Of a DNA stretch of 50,518 nucleotides, positions 8,256-17,451 are shown piece by piece. Numbering within the stretch: the stretch's first letter is position 1; every line of letters starts with the position of its first letter. The stretch is from NCBI RefSeq assembly GCF_004799405.1, contig NZ_SSMW01000066.1, forward strand, positions 1 to 50,518, read 5' to 3'. The notes beneath the pieces were generated by a model. It saw nothing but the letters and a program-made list of their open reading frames with translations. It was not told the origin of the DNA and made no database searches. The stretch is from Bradyrhizobium sp. Its GTDB lineage: Bacteria > Pseudomonadota > Alphaproteobacteria > Rhizobiales > Xanthobacteraceae. The position numbers and the translations under genes were made by a program.

Positions 8256-8573
8256 ATGCGAGCGGTGTTTGGACAGGTTGGATTGTTGGTCGTTGCCACA
8301 GTCGGGCTGAGCGGATCGTTGGCGTGGGGCGCCGATGCAAATCACGGTGCTGAGCTCGCCAAGCGCTGGTGCGCCACCTGTCATGTGGTTGCCGGAGATC
8401 AGAAGCAGGCAAGTGCGGACGTTCCCCCGTTTGCGGCAATCGCGCGCAAGTCTGACTTCACTCCGGAAAAGGTAGCCTTCTTCCTTCTCGACCCGCACCC
8501 GAAGATGCCGAATTTTCCGCTGAGCCGAAATGAGGCGGGCGATCTTGCTGCATATATCGGGTCGCTTCGCTGA
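8256..8573 (+). CDS. small periplasmic monohaem cytochrome c
   Basis: This 105-aa protein has a signal peptide (residues 1 to about 26, cleavage near AWGAD). The haem motif CATCH lies at residues 39-43, and HPKMPNF supplies Met84 as the probable axial ligand. The C-terminal helix (EAGDLAAYIGSLR) is typical of small class I cytochromes. The start at 8256 is supported by CGGAGGAAAG immediately upstream; a longer in-frame start exists but lacks this. It is divergent from the 86-aa gene and lies before hemA. It probably carries electrons to a terminal oxidase, but no specific partner can be named. Confidence 0.88.
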   Translation: MRAVFGQVGLLVVATVGLSGSLAWGADANHGAELAKRWCATCHVVAGDQKQASADVPPFAAIARKSDFTPEKVAFFLLDPHPKMPNFPLSRNEAGDLAAYIGSLR

Positions 8574-8636
8574 TAGCGCGCGGCTGTGTCGTGCAAATCT
8601 CCTGATTAAAGACTATTGCAGGCGCAGTCTTTCATT

Positions 8637-8650
8637 TTGACTCAAATCAA
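8637..8650. promoter_or_regulatory. FixK/FNR-type box (distal) upstream of hemA
   Basis: TTGACTCAAATCAA matches TTGAT-N4-ATCAA at 9 of 10 defined bases. It lies 85 bp, centre to centre, upstream of a second, perfect box at 8722. Confidence 0.65.
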
Positions 8651-8721
8651 TCACCTTTTATCTTTCGGCGCTACTCATCTTTGGGCAGCTTTGACACCAA
8701 GGATCCAGACTCCGCAGGCTC

Positions 8722-8735
8722 TTGATCTGCATCAA
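8722..8735. promoter_or_regulatory. FixK/FNR box (perfect) upstream of hemA
   Basis: TTGATCTGCATCAA is a perfect TTGAT-N4-ATCAA dyad. An AT-rich stretch (TATTTATACTA, 8763-8773) downstream could hold the -10 region, so the box sits about 40-50 bp upstream of a plausible transcript start, as for FixK/FNR-activated promoters. Confidence 0.85.
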
Positions 8736-8818
8736 TCGCATTTACAAGGCCGTGGGGTAGCCTATTTATACTAGGTATTTGCGGCCCCGGCTTCGGACGC
8801 CACGAGAGGTAATACGAC

Positions 8819-10114
8819 ATGCCGGCGCTTGTTCCAGCTCGATCTGGTTTTCCGGTTGGGACCGCACGGTCCCGGACGACGGTCGATTTCCTCCCCTGTT
8901 CCGGCCATCAAAAGCCCGACTACGAGGCGGCTTTCAATCGTGCGCTCAATCGTCTGCACGAGGAGCAGCGCTATCGGGTCTTCGCCGACATCGAGCGGCA
9001 GGCGGGCAAGTTTCCCGAGGCGATCTGGCATACTCCCGCAGGGAAGCGCGAAATCGTTCTGTGGTGTTCCAACGACTACCTTGGCATGAGCCAGCACCGG
9101 TCGGTCGTCGATGCGATGATGGCGACCGCCGCGCGCATGGGTACCGGTGCCGGAGGCACACGCAACATCGCGGGCACCAATCATCCGCTGGTCGAGCTTG
9201 AACGCGAGATCGCCGACCTGCACGGCAAGCCGTCGGCGCTGGTTTTCACGTCGGGCTATGTTTCAAATCAGGCCGGCATTTCCACTATCGCCAGGCTCGT
9301 TCCAAATTGCCTCATCCTGTCGGATGCAAGCAATCACAACTCGATGATTGAAGGCATTCACCGGTCCGGCTGCGAGAAGATCGTTTTCCGTCACAATGAC
9401 GTCGCTGATCTCGAGCAATTGCTGAGGTCGGCTGGACGCGCGCGGCCAAAGCTTGTCATGTTCGAAAGCCTCTATTCCATGGACGGCGACATCGCGCCGA
9501 TCCGCGCTATCTGCGAGCTTGCGGAAAGATACGGCGCGATGACCTATTGCGATGAGGTGCATGCGGTTGGAATGTATGGCGCGCATGGTGGCGGGATCAG
9601 CGAACGCGAAGGTGTGGCCGGCCGTATCGATTTTATCGAAGGGACTCTGGCGAAGGCTTTTGGCTGCCTTGGCGGCTATATCGCCGGCTCGTCGGCGGCG
9701 ATCGATGCGATCCGCTCCTACGCGCCGGGTTTCATCTTCACGACCGCCTTGCCGCCGCCGGTCTGTGCGGCCGCGAGCGCCGCGATACGCCATCTCAAAT
9801 CCTCGGGCAGCGAGCGGGTTCGGCACCGAGATCGGGTTGCCGCGGTCAGATCCCGGCTCGACGACTACGCGATTCCCTATATCCAAAACGAGTCGCACAT
9901 CGTTCCTGTGCTGGTCGGAGATCCCGAGAAGTGTAAAGCGGTCAGCGATTATCTGTTGGAGAAAGCGGGGATCTATATCCAGCCGATCAATTATCCCACC
10001 GTTCCAAGGGGAACGGAGCGGTTGCGGATCACACCCACGCCGTTCCACACCGATGAGCAGATCGACCGGCTTGCGGAAGCCCTCCGCGATGCGTGGCAGA
10101 AGTTCCAGCTCTAG
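8819..10114 (+). CDS. hemA: 5-aminolevulinate synthase (ALAS)
   Basis: This enzyme condenses glycine with succinyl-CoA to 5-aminolevulinate, the first step of haem (and, where present, chlorophyll) synthesis in alphaproteobacteria. The 431-aa sequence shows the PLP-dependent alpha-oxoamine synthase fold: [28 protein letters not shown], the Schiff-base lysine Lys279 in EGTLAKAFG, and the family C-terminal [17 protein letters not shown]. The usual ALAS N-terminus ([14 protein letters not shown]) begins only at residue 34. The 33 residues before it are extra and have no alternative in-frame start; GAGAGG upstream of 8819 supports this start. Two FixK-type boxes upstream suggest low-oxygen induction. 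It is probably a second, oxygen-responsive ALAS, which is an inference. Confidence 0.95.
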   Translation: MPALVPARSGFPVGTARSRTTVDFLPCSGHQKPDYEAAFNRALNRLHEEQRYRVFADIERQAGKFPEAIWHTPAGKREIVLWCSNDYLGMSQHRSVVDAMMATAARMGTGAGGTRNIAGTNHPLVELEREIADLHGKPSALVFTSGYVSNQAGISTIARLVPNCLILSDASNHNSMIEGIHRSGCEKIVFRHNDVADLEQLLRSAGRARPKLVMFESLYSMDGDIAPIRAICELAERYGAMTYCDEVHAVGMYGAHGGGISEREGVAGRIDFIEGTLAKAFGCLGGYIAGSSAAIDAIRSYAPGFIFTTALPPPVCAAASAAIRHLKSSGSERVRHRDRVAAVRSRLDDYAIPYIQNESHIVPVLVGDPEKCKAVSDYLLEKAGIYIQPINYPTVPRGTERLRITPTPFHTDEQIDRLAEALRDAWQKFQL

Positions 10115-10195
10115 GGTTGACTCGATTGTCGCAAATGGAGTCGGTCCCGACGCCAATGTTCGCAAGTGAGAGCATCGACCTGTCTGATCAGGAAT

Positions 10196-11071
10196 TCATT
10201 TGATCCGGGAGGGTCGGGTGCTGCCGGCCGAATCGGCCGCCGCTGCAATCGTTTGCTCCCGGACCAGCGCGAACAAATCCGCCTTGACCTTGACGAATTC
10301 CGGTTCCTTGAGGACGGAGAAGTCACGCGGCCGGGGCAGATCGGCGCGGACATCTTCCAGCACGCGTCCGGGCCGACTGCTCATCACGACGACACGACTG
10401 CCCAGGAACAGCGCTTCCTCGACATCGTGGGTAATGAACAGCACCGTCCGGTTATCGCGCTCCCAGATTTGCAGCAGCATTTCCTGCATCAGCACCCGCG
10501 TTTGCGGATCGAGCGCACCGAAAGGTTCGTCCATCAGCAGGACCGGCGGCTGATTGATGAGCGCGCGTGCGATCGCAACGCGTTGCCGCATACCGCCCGA
10601 AAGTTCGGCCGGAAGATATTGCGCGAACGCCGATAGTCCGACCTGCCTGAGAATGGCATGCGCCTCGGCGAGGTAGCGTTGGCGCGGCACCGACAGACGT
10701 TTCGGCCCGTAGCAGACATTGTCGAGCACGTTCAGCCAGGGGAACAGCGCGCCTTCCTGAAACACCACGCCACGATCGGGGCCGGGACCTTTGATGCCGA
10801 CACCGTCCAGCAGGACTTCGCCCGACGTCGCGGATTCAAATCCGGCGATCAGGTTCAACAGCGTGCTTTTTCCGCATCCCGACGGGCCAATCAGGCAAAC
10901 GAAATCCTTTTCCGCGATGTCGAGCGACAAGCCGTCGATCGCCTTCATGGCAGGACCGCCGGCCTGCGACACGAACTCCTTGGTGATGTTGCGGAAGCTT
11001 ATCTTTGCCGGCCGATCGTCTGAAGGCGGCATTGTCCTTACCGGTGCTTCGGCCGCGAGGGCGTCGGTCAT
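10196..11071 (-). CDS. ABC transporter ATP-binding protein, SsuB/TauB/NrtD-like
   Basis: This 291-aa ATPase energises import through the adjacent permease. It shows Walker A GPSGCGKST, Q-loop VFQEGALFPW, signature LSGGMRQRVAIARAL, Walker B VLLMDEPFGALD and the H-loop FITHDVEEA. All are characteristic of the nitrate/sulfonate/taurine group. Its start overlaps the permease stop by 4 nt (ATGA). The order on this strand is binding protein, permease, ATPase. The substrate cannot be read from the ATPase alone. Confidence 0.93.
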   Translation of the reverse strand: MTDALAAEAPVRTMPPSDDRPAKISFRNITKEFVSQAGGPAMKAIDGLSLDIAEKDFVCLIGPSGCGKSTLLNLIAGFESATSGEVLLDGVGIKGPGPDRGVVFQEGALFPWLNVLDNVCYGPKRLSVPRQRYLAEAHAILRQVGLSAFAQYLPAELSGGMRQRVAIARALINQPPVLLMDEPFGALDPQTRVLMQEMLLQIWERDNRTVLFITHDVEEALFLGSRVVVMSSRPGRVLEDVRADLPRPRDFSVLKEPEFVKVKADLFALVREQTIAAAADSAGSTRPSRIK

Positions 11072-11862
11072 CTGACGTCCATTCCAAGTATCTTGGTCAT
11101 GAACAGCAGCATGATCCTGTCGGAGATGACACCCAAGGTGCCGATTACTGCCATCAGACTTATAATCAAAGGAGTATCCATGGTGTCGCGGGACTGCAGA
11201 AGCAGCGCGCCCAGGCCATAATTGACTCCGGTGAACTCTCCCAACACCATGTAGATCCAGGAATATGACAGGCCGAGCCGCAAGCCGCTCAGGATCGATG
11301 GAAAGGCTGCGGGCAGGATCACGGTATAGAGCAGGCTGGACTCGGTCGCCCCCAGCGACCTACCGGCCCGCAGCAGCACCGGATTGACATAGCGCACGCC
11401 GCCGAGCGTGCTGAGGAAGATCGAGTAGAACGAGCCGAGCGCAATCAGAAAAACACTGGTGCCGGTTCCGATGCCGAACCAGACCAGCGCCAGCGGAAGC
11501 CAGCAAATCCCGGGGACCGCGCGCGACAGCTCGATCGTCGGCTCAATGAATGCGCCGATCCCGCGGTTATATCCCAGCACGATCCCCAAGGGGACGCCGA
11601 GAAGCGTCCCGCATGCGAAGCCGCCCGCCACCCGGTAGAGGCTCTGCAGAAAATGCTTCACAAAAGTACCGGAGAACGACTGTTCGGAACCTCCGAAAAT
11701 GAAATCCACGAGTGTGGCCAGAACCGTGCTTGGCGACGGCAGCACATAGGCCGGGACCCATCGGCTCTCCGTCACGAAGGCCCATATGATGACGAGGACG
11801 ACCGGCAGATAGGCTGCCTTGCCGATGGCCGCGAGGCGGTCGAAATTGAACAAATCTGGCAT
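11068..11862 (-). CDS. ABC transporter permease, SsuC/TauC-like
   Basis: This inner-membrane permease of about 264 aa has several hydrophobic helices and the binding-protein-dependent permease loop (EAA region, around SLGATESSLLYTVILPAAFP) that contacts the ATPase. The ATG at 11862 (MPDLFNFDRLAAIG) is a likely start but its ribosome-binding site is poor; a TTG at 11898 would add twelve residues and overlap the end of the binding-protein gene. It belongs to the three-gene importer unit. Confidence 0.9.
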   Translation of the reverse strand: MPDLFNFDRLAAIGKAAYLPVVLVIIWAFVTESRWVPAYVLPSPSTVLATLVDFIFGGSEQSFSGTFVKHFLQSLYRVAGGFACGTLLGVPLGIVLGYNRGIGAFIEPTIELSRAVPGICWLPLALVWFGIGTGTSVFLIALGSFYSIFLSTLGGVRYVNPVLLRAGRSLGATESSLLYTVILPAAFPSILSGLRLGLSYSWIYMVLGEFTGVNYGLGALLLQSRDTMDTPLIISLMAVIGTLGVISDRIMLLFMTKILGMDVR

Positions 11863-11907
11863 CTCCGTGCCGGAGCATCGTGACCCCGGGAAGCGCAATG
11901 CAGCCGG

Positions 11908-12894
11908 CTAGGCCTTGGCGAAGTCCCGGATCACCAGTTTGTTGATGTCGGGAACCTCCGAAATCATACCAAGATCCTTCATTCGCGCCATGTAGTTGGC
12001 GAGGTCGCTCATGAAACCTTCGTCGAGGACCCAACGCAAGTCCACATTGTTGAGCGCCTTTCGCGACGTCTCCAGCGGAAAACCCCAATTCTTGTTGGCA
12101 AGCTCGGCCGCTTCGTCCAGGTTGCCGCGAAGACGTGTGACCGCTTGGCGATGAGCGCCGACGAATGCGCGGAGCATGTCGGGATTTTCCTGCACTGTAG
12201 TTTCGCGCGTCAGAATGCCTGCGTTGATGGTGCCGACGGGCGTATCGTAGGGATATTTGAGCAGCCGGCCATATCCGTCCTCGATGGTCTTGGTGGACGC
12301 CGGCTCGCCGCCGCAGAAAGCGTCGATGCCGCCCTTTTCCAGGGCCGCCGGCAGATCGGCGAAGGAGATCGCGATCGGATTGACGTCCTTCATGCTCAGC
12401 CCCGCCATCCGGAGCTGCTCGCGAAGCTGAACGTCCTGGATTCCGCCGACCACCTGACCGATATTCTTGCCCTTCAGATCCTCCACCTTCTGGATCGACG
12501 TTTTGGCGCCGACGATGATGGCGGTTCCCTTGCCGGCTGAACTCGCGATGATGACGATCGGCAACCCCTTGGAGCGCGCGATCGCAGCGATCGTCACCCC
12601 GGTATAGCCAATGTCGATGCTGCGCGAAGCGATCGCGTTGGCCATGTCCGCGGGCGACCCGAAATAGGATAGCTCCACTTGCCATGAGGCACCGAGCAGC
12701 GACTGGAGGAGCAGCGAGGGGACGAACACCACACCCTTATGGACCCCGACCCGCATGGTCTTTGATGTCTGCGCGGCAGCGATCCCGATCACGCCGGTTC
12801 CGGCGAGCGCCATCGCCGCACCGCCGACGATCAGGCGTCGGCGCGAGGCGGAAAATACCGTGGCAGGCTGCGACTTTGGCGACATCTCGTCCAT
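11908..12894 (-). CDS. ABC transporter substrate-binding protein, NMT1/SsuA-like, Tat-type signal
   Basis: This 328-aa periplasmic solute-binding protein has an N-terminal SRRRLIVGG motif followed by a hydrophobic stretch and an AAA-Q cleavage region, which fits a Tat signal. The mature part starts TMRVGVHKG and keeps the two-lobed fold of NMT1/THI5- and SsuA-type proteins (DIGYTGVTIAAIARSKGLPIVIIAS, then VEDLKGKNIG). Such proteins bind sulfonates, nitrate, taurine or pyrimidine precursors; the ligand here is not determinable. It is the first gene of the importer. A 13-bp element shared with the RraA-family gene lies 82 nt upstream. Confidence 0.9.
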   Translation of the reverse strand: MDEMSPKSQPATVFSASRRRLIVGGAAMALAGTGVIGIAAAQTSKTMRVGVHKGVVFVPSLLLQSLLGASWQVELSYFGSPADMANAIASRSIDIGYTGVTIAAIARSKGLPIVIIASSAGKGTAIIVGAKTSIQKVEDLKGKNIGQVVGGIQDVQLREQLRMAGLSMKDVNPIAISFADLPAALEKGGIDAFCGGEPASTKTIEDGYGRLLKYPYDTPVGTINAGILTRETTVQENPDMLRAFVGAHRQAVTRLRGNLDEAAELANKNWGFPLETSRKALNNVDLRWVLDEGFMSDLANYMARMKDLGMISEVPDINKLVIRDFAKA

Positions 12895-12975
12895 GCTGTT
12901 CCCCCTGATGTGTTGAACGGCCGGCGCCGTGCCGGCGCCAGCTCGCGTTCAGGCTAGGGGCACGGGGTCATCCCA

Positions 12976-12988
12976 GCAAATTCAAAAT
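12976..12988 (-). promoter_or_regulatory. candidate operator shared with the RraA-family gene (copy 1)
   Basis: On the reverse strand this reads ATTTTGAATTTGC, 12 of 13 bases identical to the copy at 14037-14049 and in the same orientation towards its gene. It ends 82 nt before the binding-protein ATG. It may be the binding site of the LysR regulator encoded between the two copies. Confidence 0.35.
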
Positions 12989-13032
12989 CAGAGTGACTTC
13001 ATAATAAATTGGAATACCCGGCTGCGCGCAGC

Positions 13033-13950
13033 TCAGCGTCCATTGGCGGAGCGGATGCGCAATCGGGGCTGATCGGCGATCGCCAATCGCTTGAGGATTT
13101 TCTTGAAGACGGGCACGAACGGATTGGCGCCATCCTTGGGATAAAAGAAGCCGTAGGTCAGCAAAATGGAAGATTTCCACGGCACGATCTGGAAGTCGTC
13201 CGTTTTCGCAACCACCGGACTATGCGCATCGACCACCGCGAGGCCGACGCCCTGCGCCGCCAGTGCGCAGGCCGTGATCGGGGAGGACACCTCCGCCTTG
13301 ACGATGGGGTGCGAGTTCCCCTCGATCAGATCGGCATCCACCTGGGATCGCAGCAGATTGGAATTGGTCAAGCGGATGAAGGGCTGACCGTCGAGGTCTC
13401 GCGCGCTGAGCGAGGCCCGCGACGACAACGGGTTGGCCGTGGGGACCACCGCGACGGGAGCCAATGTCAGAAAAGGCTCGTATCCGAGACCGCTCCACAG
13501 GATGGGAAGCGCACTGACTCCAAGATCGAAATTCAATCCACTGATCCAGCGATCGGCGTCGCGCCGCGGAATGATCTCGAGCGAGACGTACACATCGGGA
13601 TGCTTCTTCTGAAACTCTCCGATCGCCCGGGGGAACAGCCTTGTCGAAAGTTGCGACATGGCGACCAGCCTGATTTCGCCCAGCCTGTTTTCCGCGACGT
13701 TGCGCGCGATCGTCGCGAGGTCTTCGATCTCCGCCAGAATGCGCTGCGCCCGCTGGTAGAACGCCGTTCCCTGGGCCGACGGGGTCAAGCGCCCCCTGGC
13801 CCGGTTGAACAGGGGAAAACCAACTTCGAGTTCGAGGGCTTTCAGCAGTTTGCTGACCGCCGGCTGGGTCAGCTTGAGCTCGTCGGCTGCGGAGGTGACG
13901 GAGTCGGTTCTCATAATCGCCTGAAAGGCGCGGAGCCTTTGCATATTCAT
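13033..13950 (-). CDS. LysR-family transcriptional regulator
   Basis: This 305-aa protein has an N-terminal winged helix-turn-helix (residues 3-60; AADELKLTQPAVSKLLKALE is the HTH region) and a two-lobed co-inducer domain (residues 90-295). It is divergent from the RraA-family gene and lies immediately upstream, on the same strand, of the ABC importer, so it is likely to control one or both. The ATG at 13950 or the one two codons later could be the start. The ligand is unknown. Confidence 0.92.
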   Translation of the reverse strand: MNMQRLRAFQAIMRTDSVTSAADELKLTQPAVSKLLKALELEVGFPLFNRARGRLTPSAQGTAFYQRAQRILAEIEDLATIARNVAENRLGEIRLVAMSQLSTRLFPRAIGEFQKKHPDVYVSLEIIPRRDADRWISGLNFDLGVSALPILWSGLGYEPFLTLAPVAVVPTANPLSSRASLSARDLDGQPFIRLTNSNLLRSQVDADLIEGNSHPIVKAEVSSPITACALAAQGVGLAVVDAHSPVVAKTDDFQIVPWKSSILLTYGFFYPKDGANPFVPVFKKILKRLAIADQPRLRIRSANGR

Positions 13951-14036
13951 GCGTCACCACCCGGAACGGGGACTGCCGCATCCCCCAGCCTCGACTGTGC
14001 GCACATTACATAACTCGATGGAATACAGTGCAAGCA

Positions 14037-14049
14037 ATTTGGAATTTGC
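14037..14049 (+). promoter_or_regulatory. candidate operator shared with the ABC importer (copy 2)
   Basis: ATTTGGAATTTGC lies within GCAATTTGGAATTTGC (ends form GCAA/TTGC) in the LysR/RraA divergent region, 97 nt before the RraA-family ATG. Related TGGAATAC words occur at 14019 and 13010. It is a candidate LysR binding site, based only on repetition of the element. Confidence 0.35.
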
Positions 14050-14146
14050 TGGCATGTGCCGCGCGGCCTAGAACTGCGACGGAAGCAGCCCTCCGGCTCG
14101 GATTGGTCGCCGGCGGCTCCGGCGAGCGCAAAAGGACTTAAGAGTC

Positions 14147-14878
14147 ATGGATATGATCGCGTCCTCCGGCAACAACGAAGTGGCCCGCGCCCTGGTCGAA
14201 AAATTCCTGCATCCCCGCATGACCAGCGAGCACGTCAATTCCGGCGGAGGCGCCTGCATGTCGCCACGGATCCAGTCCCTGCTGCCGGGGCGGCGCTTTG
14301 CCGGACGGGCGCTGACGGTGCGCACCCTGCCTGGCTTTACCCGCCGAACCATAGAAGCGCTGTCGCTGGCCAGCGCCGGCGATGTTCTGGTGGTCGATGC
14401 GGGCGGTCGATCCGAGCTTTCGGTCTGGGGCAGCATGGTCCACTGGAATGCAAGCCGCAACAAACTGAGAGCCGTCGTCATCGACGGCATGGTGCGAGAC
14501 CTGCTCGAAATCCAGACGCAGGCCGACCCGCTTCCTTTGTTTGCCTGCGGCCGAGCGCCGGCCATCGCGGGCTTCGGCACGCCGTCCGTTGGCGCGATCG
14601 GCGAAACCGTGATTTGTGGCGGCGTATCGGTCAGTAACGGCGACCTGATGTTTGGTGACGACGATGGGTTGACCGTTGTGCCCTGGGCGAAGGCGGGCGA
14701 AGTGCTCGATCTGGCGATGCGCAATATCGACTTCGACGACAAGGAGCGGGCGTGGATCGAATCCGGCCGCAGCGTCTACGATCTGCTCGTCATGCTCTCG
14801 GGCAAGGACGGCACCCAATACAAGGAACGCAAGTTCCGCTGGGCTGCCCAGGCGTCCATCGATCCGCTTCTGGATTGA
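14147..14878 (+). CDS. RraA / 4-hydroxy-4-methyl-2-oxoglutarate aldolase family protein
   Basis: This 243-aa protein belongs to the RraA-like/HMG aldolase family. The diagnostic segments are GDVLVVDAGG (about residues 78-87) and VIDGMVRD with the conserved Arg and Asp about 40 residues later; in true aldolases these bind oxaloacetate-type substrates and a divalent metal. Class II aldolases of this group cleave HMG or oxaloacetate. RNase E inhibitors (RraA) share the fold, but the length and C-terminal extension favour an enzyme. It is divergent from the LysR gene and possibly co-regulated with the ABC importer, so it may act on the imported compound or a breakdown product. The actual substrate is unknown. 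Confidence 0.85.
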   Translation: MDMIASSGNNEVARALVEKFLHPRMTSEHVNSGGGACMSPRIQSLLPGRRFAGRALTVRTLPGFTRRTIEALSLASAGDVLVVDAGGRSELSVWGSMVHWNASRNKLRAVVIDGMVRDLLEIQTQADPLPLFACGRAPAIAGFGTPSVGAIGETVICGGVSVSNGDLMFGDDDGLTVVPWAKAGEVLDLAMRNIDFDDKERAWIESGRSVYDLLVMLSGKDGTQYKERKFRWAAQASIDPLLD

Positions 14879-15036
14879 ATCTCAATTTGGCCACTTTCGG
14901 GTTCCTCCCGGTTCCTGTCTGGCGGCACACACCACCAATATTTTCAAACACTTAGCCATTTAGCATGGTGCCCCAGAGTTTGCAGGCGCTGTTGCCGAAG
15001 CGCGACAGCCGCGAATCTCATGATGTGGTAGTGTCG

Positions 15037-17280
15037 ATGCAGTTCCAACCGCAGGGATCGTGCGACCTCATGGGTCGCGCCAGTGGCTTCGCAGGGGACC
15101 ACGGATTGAACCAGCGCTTCCGGCCGCTCACTTGTTTTCTCAGCTTGGCAATACTCGCCGCACTTGCGGGCGATGCGACCGCGCTCGCCCGTCCCAAGCA
15201 AGTCCGGCATGCCGAGAAGGCACACGAGACAACGGGCGTGCGGCACCACGGCAAGGGGCATGTGGCGCATGTCGAGGCGGCGCGGCACAAGACACCGCCA
15301 TTTGCCGATACTGCGGCCGCACCGCCACTCTCGGGAGATCTGGCGGCGGTCAAGAACGCGATTGATCTGTCGCGCAAGACCAAGACCGGTGAAGCGACCG
15401 TCATCGAAAAAACCATCGGGGATCCGGCGGCCCAGAAACTTGTCGAATGGTTCATTCTGCGCAATCCGGACTCTGACGCGGTATTCGGCCGGTATGCGGC
15501 ATTCATTGCCGATAACCCGGGCTGGCCGGGCATGGGTTTGATGCGGCGGCGCGCGGAGGCGCGCCTTTGGCAGGAGCGGAGCGAGCCGACTACCGTTCAC
15601 AGCTTTACCGGCGATCAGCCGACGAGCACCAAGGGCCGTCTGGCGCTCGCGCGCGCGCTACTCGCCGAAGGTGACCGTGACGGCGCCGGACGCTGGGCTC
15701 GCGAGGCATGGCGATCGGATGAGATGTCGGAACGCTCGGAAACCGAGGCCTTCGAGATGTTCCGCGACCTGCTCGGGCGTGACGATCACCGGGCACGGAT
15801 GGACAGGCGCATCGGCGCAAAGGATTTTTCAGGAGCGAAGCGCGCAGCGCAGCGCCTCGGCGACAACGAGCTTTCGATCGTGAAAGCCTGCGTGGCCGCC
15901 ATGACCAATGAGACCAAGGCGCTCGACCGGCTCGACTCCGTCGAGACCGCGGCCCGGCAGGACCTGGGCTACACGCTGTGCCGCGTCCATTGGATGTTGC
16001 GTCACGATAAAATTGACGACGCTGTGCGCCTGACTCTGGCGGCGGCGCCGGAAACCATGGCGCTGCAGGACACCGATGAATGGTGGCGCGAACGGCGCGT
16101 TCTTGCCCGCAAGCTGCTCGATCTCGGCCAGTTCCGGACTGCGTATGAGATCGTGCGCGCCGCCGCCCTGCCGGCCGGTGAAAATTACCGGGCGGATTTC
16201 CATTTCATGTCGGGCTGGATCGCGCTGCGCTATCTCAACGATCCCGCCACGGCGCGCGCGCAATTCGCCCATATCGACGACGGATCGGCCAATCCAATCG
16301 TGCTCGCGCGGGCGAACTACTGGCGAGGCCGCGCCGCCGAGGCGATCGGAGACAACGATGCCATGCGCGCGGCCTATCAAGCCGCCGCGCGCCATAGCAC
16401 CGCTTATTACGGCCAGCTTGCGCGTGCCAAGCTCGGCCTTAGAAGACTTGAGCTCCGCGCGCCGCTGCAAGCCGATCCGGCCAGCGGCCCTGCACTTTCG
16501 GACGAAATCGTGCGCGCCGCCGATATGCTCTACGCGGTTGGCGAGCGCGACGCCGTGGTGAGCTTTATGGTGGATCTCGCGGAGCAGTGCAGTGACGTGG
16601 CAACGCTGGCCGCACTCGGCGAGCTTGCCGGGCGCCACAACGATGCGCGTGGCATGCTGGAGATCGGGAAGACGGCGCTCGGCCGTGGCCTGCCGGTCGA
16701 CCACTACGCCTTCCCGACGATCGGGATCCCGCCGCATAGCCCGATTGGACCCGAGATCGAACGCAGCATCATCTATTCGGTCGCGCGCACCGAAAGCGGT
16801 TTCGACCAGCGCGACAAGTCGTCGGCCAATGCGGTCGGCTTGATGCAGGTCACGCCGGAAGCCGGTCGCGACACCGCCAAAAGGTTCGGCGTCAGCTACG
16901 ACTGGGACCGGATGGTCTCCGATCCCGTGTACAACACGCAAATGGGCGCAGCCGAACTCAGCGCGCTTTTAAAGGAATACAACGGCTCTCACATCATGAC
17001 CTTCGCGGGCTATAATGCCGGCCGGGGAAGGGTTCGGGAGTGGGTGCAGAAGCACGGCGATCCCCGCGATCCCAGCGTGGACGCGGTCGATTGGGTGGAA
17101 CGCATTCCACTTGCCGAAACCCGCAATTATGTCCAGCGCGTCATGGAGAATTTGCAAGTCTATCGCGTCCGGTTTGGCGTTGGTGGCCCGGTGATGTCCG
17201 GGTTTGATCAACCGCCCACAACGGGCCATGAAGCCAATTCAGCCCCGCTTTCGTCGTCCCAAACACCGGATTCCCGGTGA
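15037..17280 (+). CDS. soluble lytic murein transglycosylase (Slt family)
   Basis: This protein of about 747 aa has a signal-type hydrophobic segment (FLSLAILAALAGDATA), a long alpha-helical superhelical region (to about residue 560) as in Slt70, and a C-terminal lysozyme-like SLT domain. The catalytic Glu lies in SVARTESGFDQ; GLMQVTPEAG and FAGYNAGRGRV are the other SLT motifs. It cleaves peptidoglycan glycan strands to 1,6-anhydro ends in the periplasm. The start is uncertain: ATGs at 14965, 15037 and 15070 are in frame and none has a good ribosome-binding site. It has no functional link with its neighbours. Confidence 0.9.
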   Translation: MQFQPQGSCDLMGRASGFAGDHGLNQRFRPLTCFLSLAILAALAGDATALARPKQVRHAEKAHETTGVRHHGKGHVAHVEAARHKTPPFADTAAAPPLSGDLAAVKNAIDLSRKTKTGEATVIEKTIGDPAAQKLVEWFILRNPDSDAVFGRYAAFIADNPGWPGMGLMRRRAEARLWQERSEPTTVHSFTGDQPTSTKGRLALARALLAEGDRDGAGRWAREAWRSDEMSERSETEAFEMFRDLLGRDDHRARMDRRIGAKDFSGAKRAAQRLGDNELSIVKACVAAMTNETKALDRLDSVETAARQDLGYTLCRVHWMLRHDKIDDAVRLTLAAAPETMALQDTDEWWRERRVLARKLLDLGQFRTAYEIVRAAALPAGENYRADFHFMSGWIALRYLNDPATARAQFAHIDDGSANPIVLARANYWRGRAAEAIGDNDAMRAAYQAAARHSTAYYGQLARAKLGLRRLELRAPLQADPASGPALSDEIVRAADMLYAVGERDAVVSFMVDLAEQCSDVATLAALGELAGRHNDARGMLEIGKTALGRGLPVDHYAFPTIGIPPHSPIGPEIERSIIYSVARTESGFDQRDKSSANAVGLMQVTPEAGRDTAKRFGVSYDWDRMVSDPVYNTQMGAAELSALLKEYNGSHIMTFAGYNAGRGRVREWVQKHGDPRDPSVDAVDWVERIPLAETRNYVQRVMENLQVYRVRFGVGGPVMSGFDQPPTTGHEANSAPLSSSQTPDSR

Positions 17281-17451
17281 GGCCTTGTCGAATGACTTGC
17301 TCAGGCTGGCTGACGAGGAATGAGTAGAAATCCTCTAAGTCAGCCCTGCCGAGTGTTTCCATAATAACGGAACGACGAAGACGCCGGTGCGGCCGCGTCT
17401 TCAAGCTCTCGATTTCGGGACCCACCCGAAGCGGTTCCCGCGCCGATCCGC

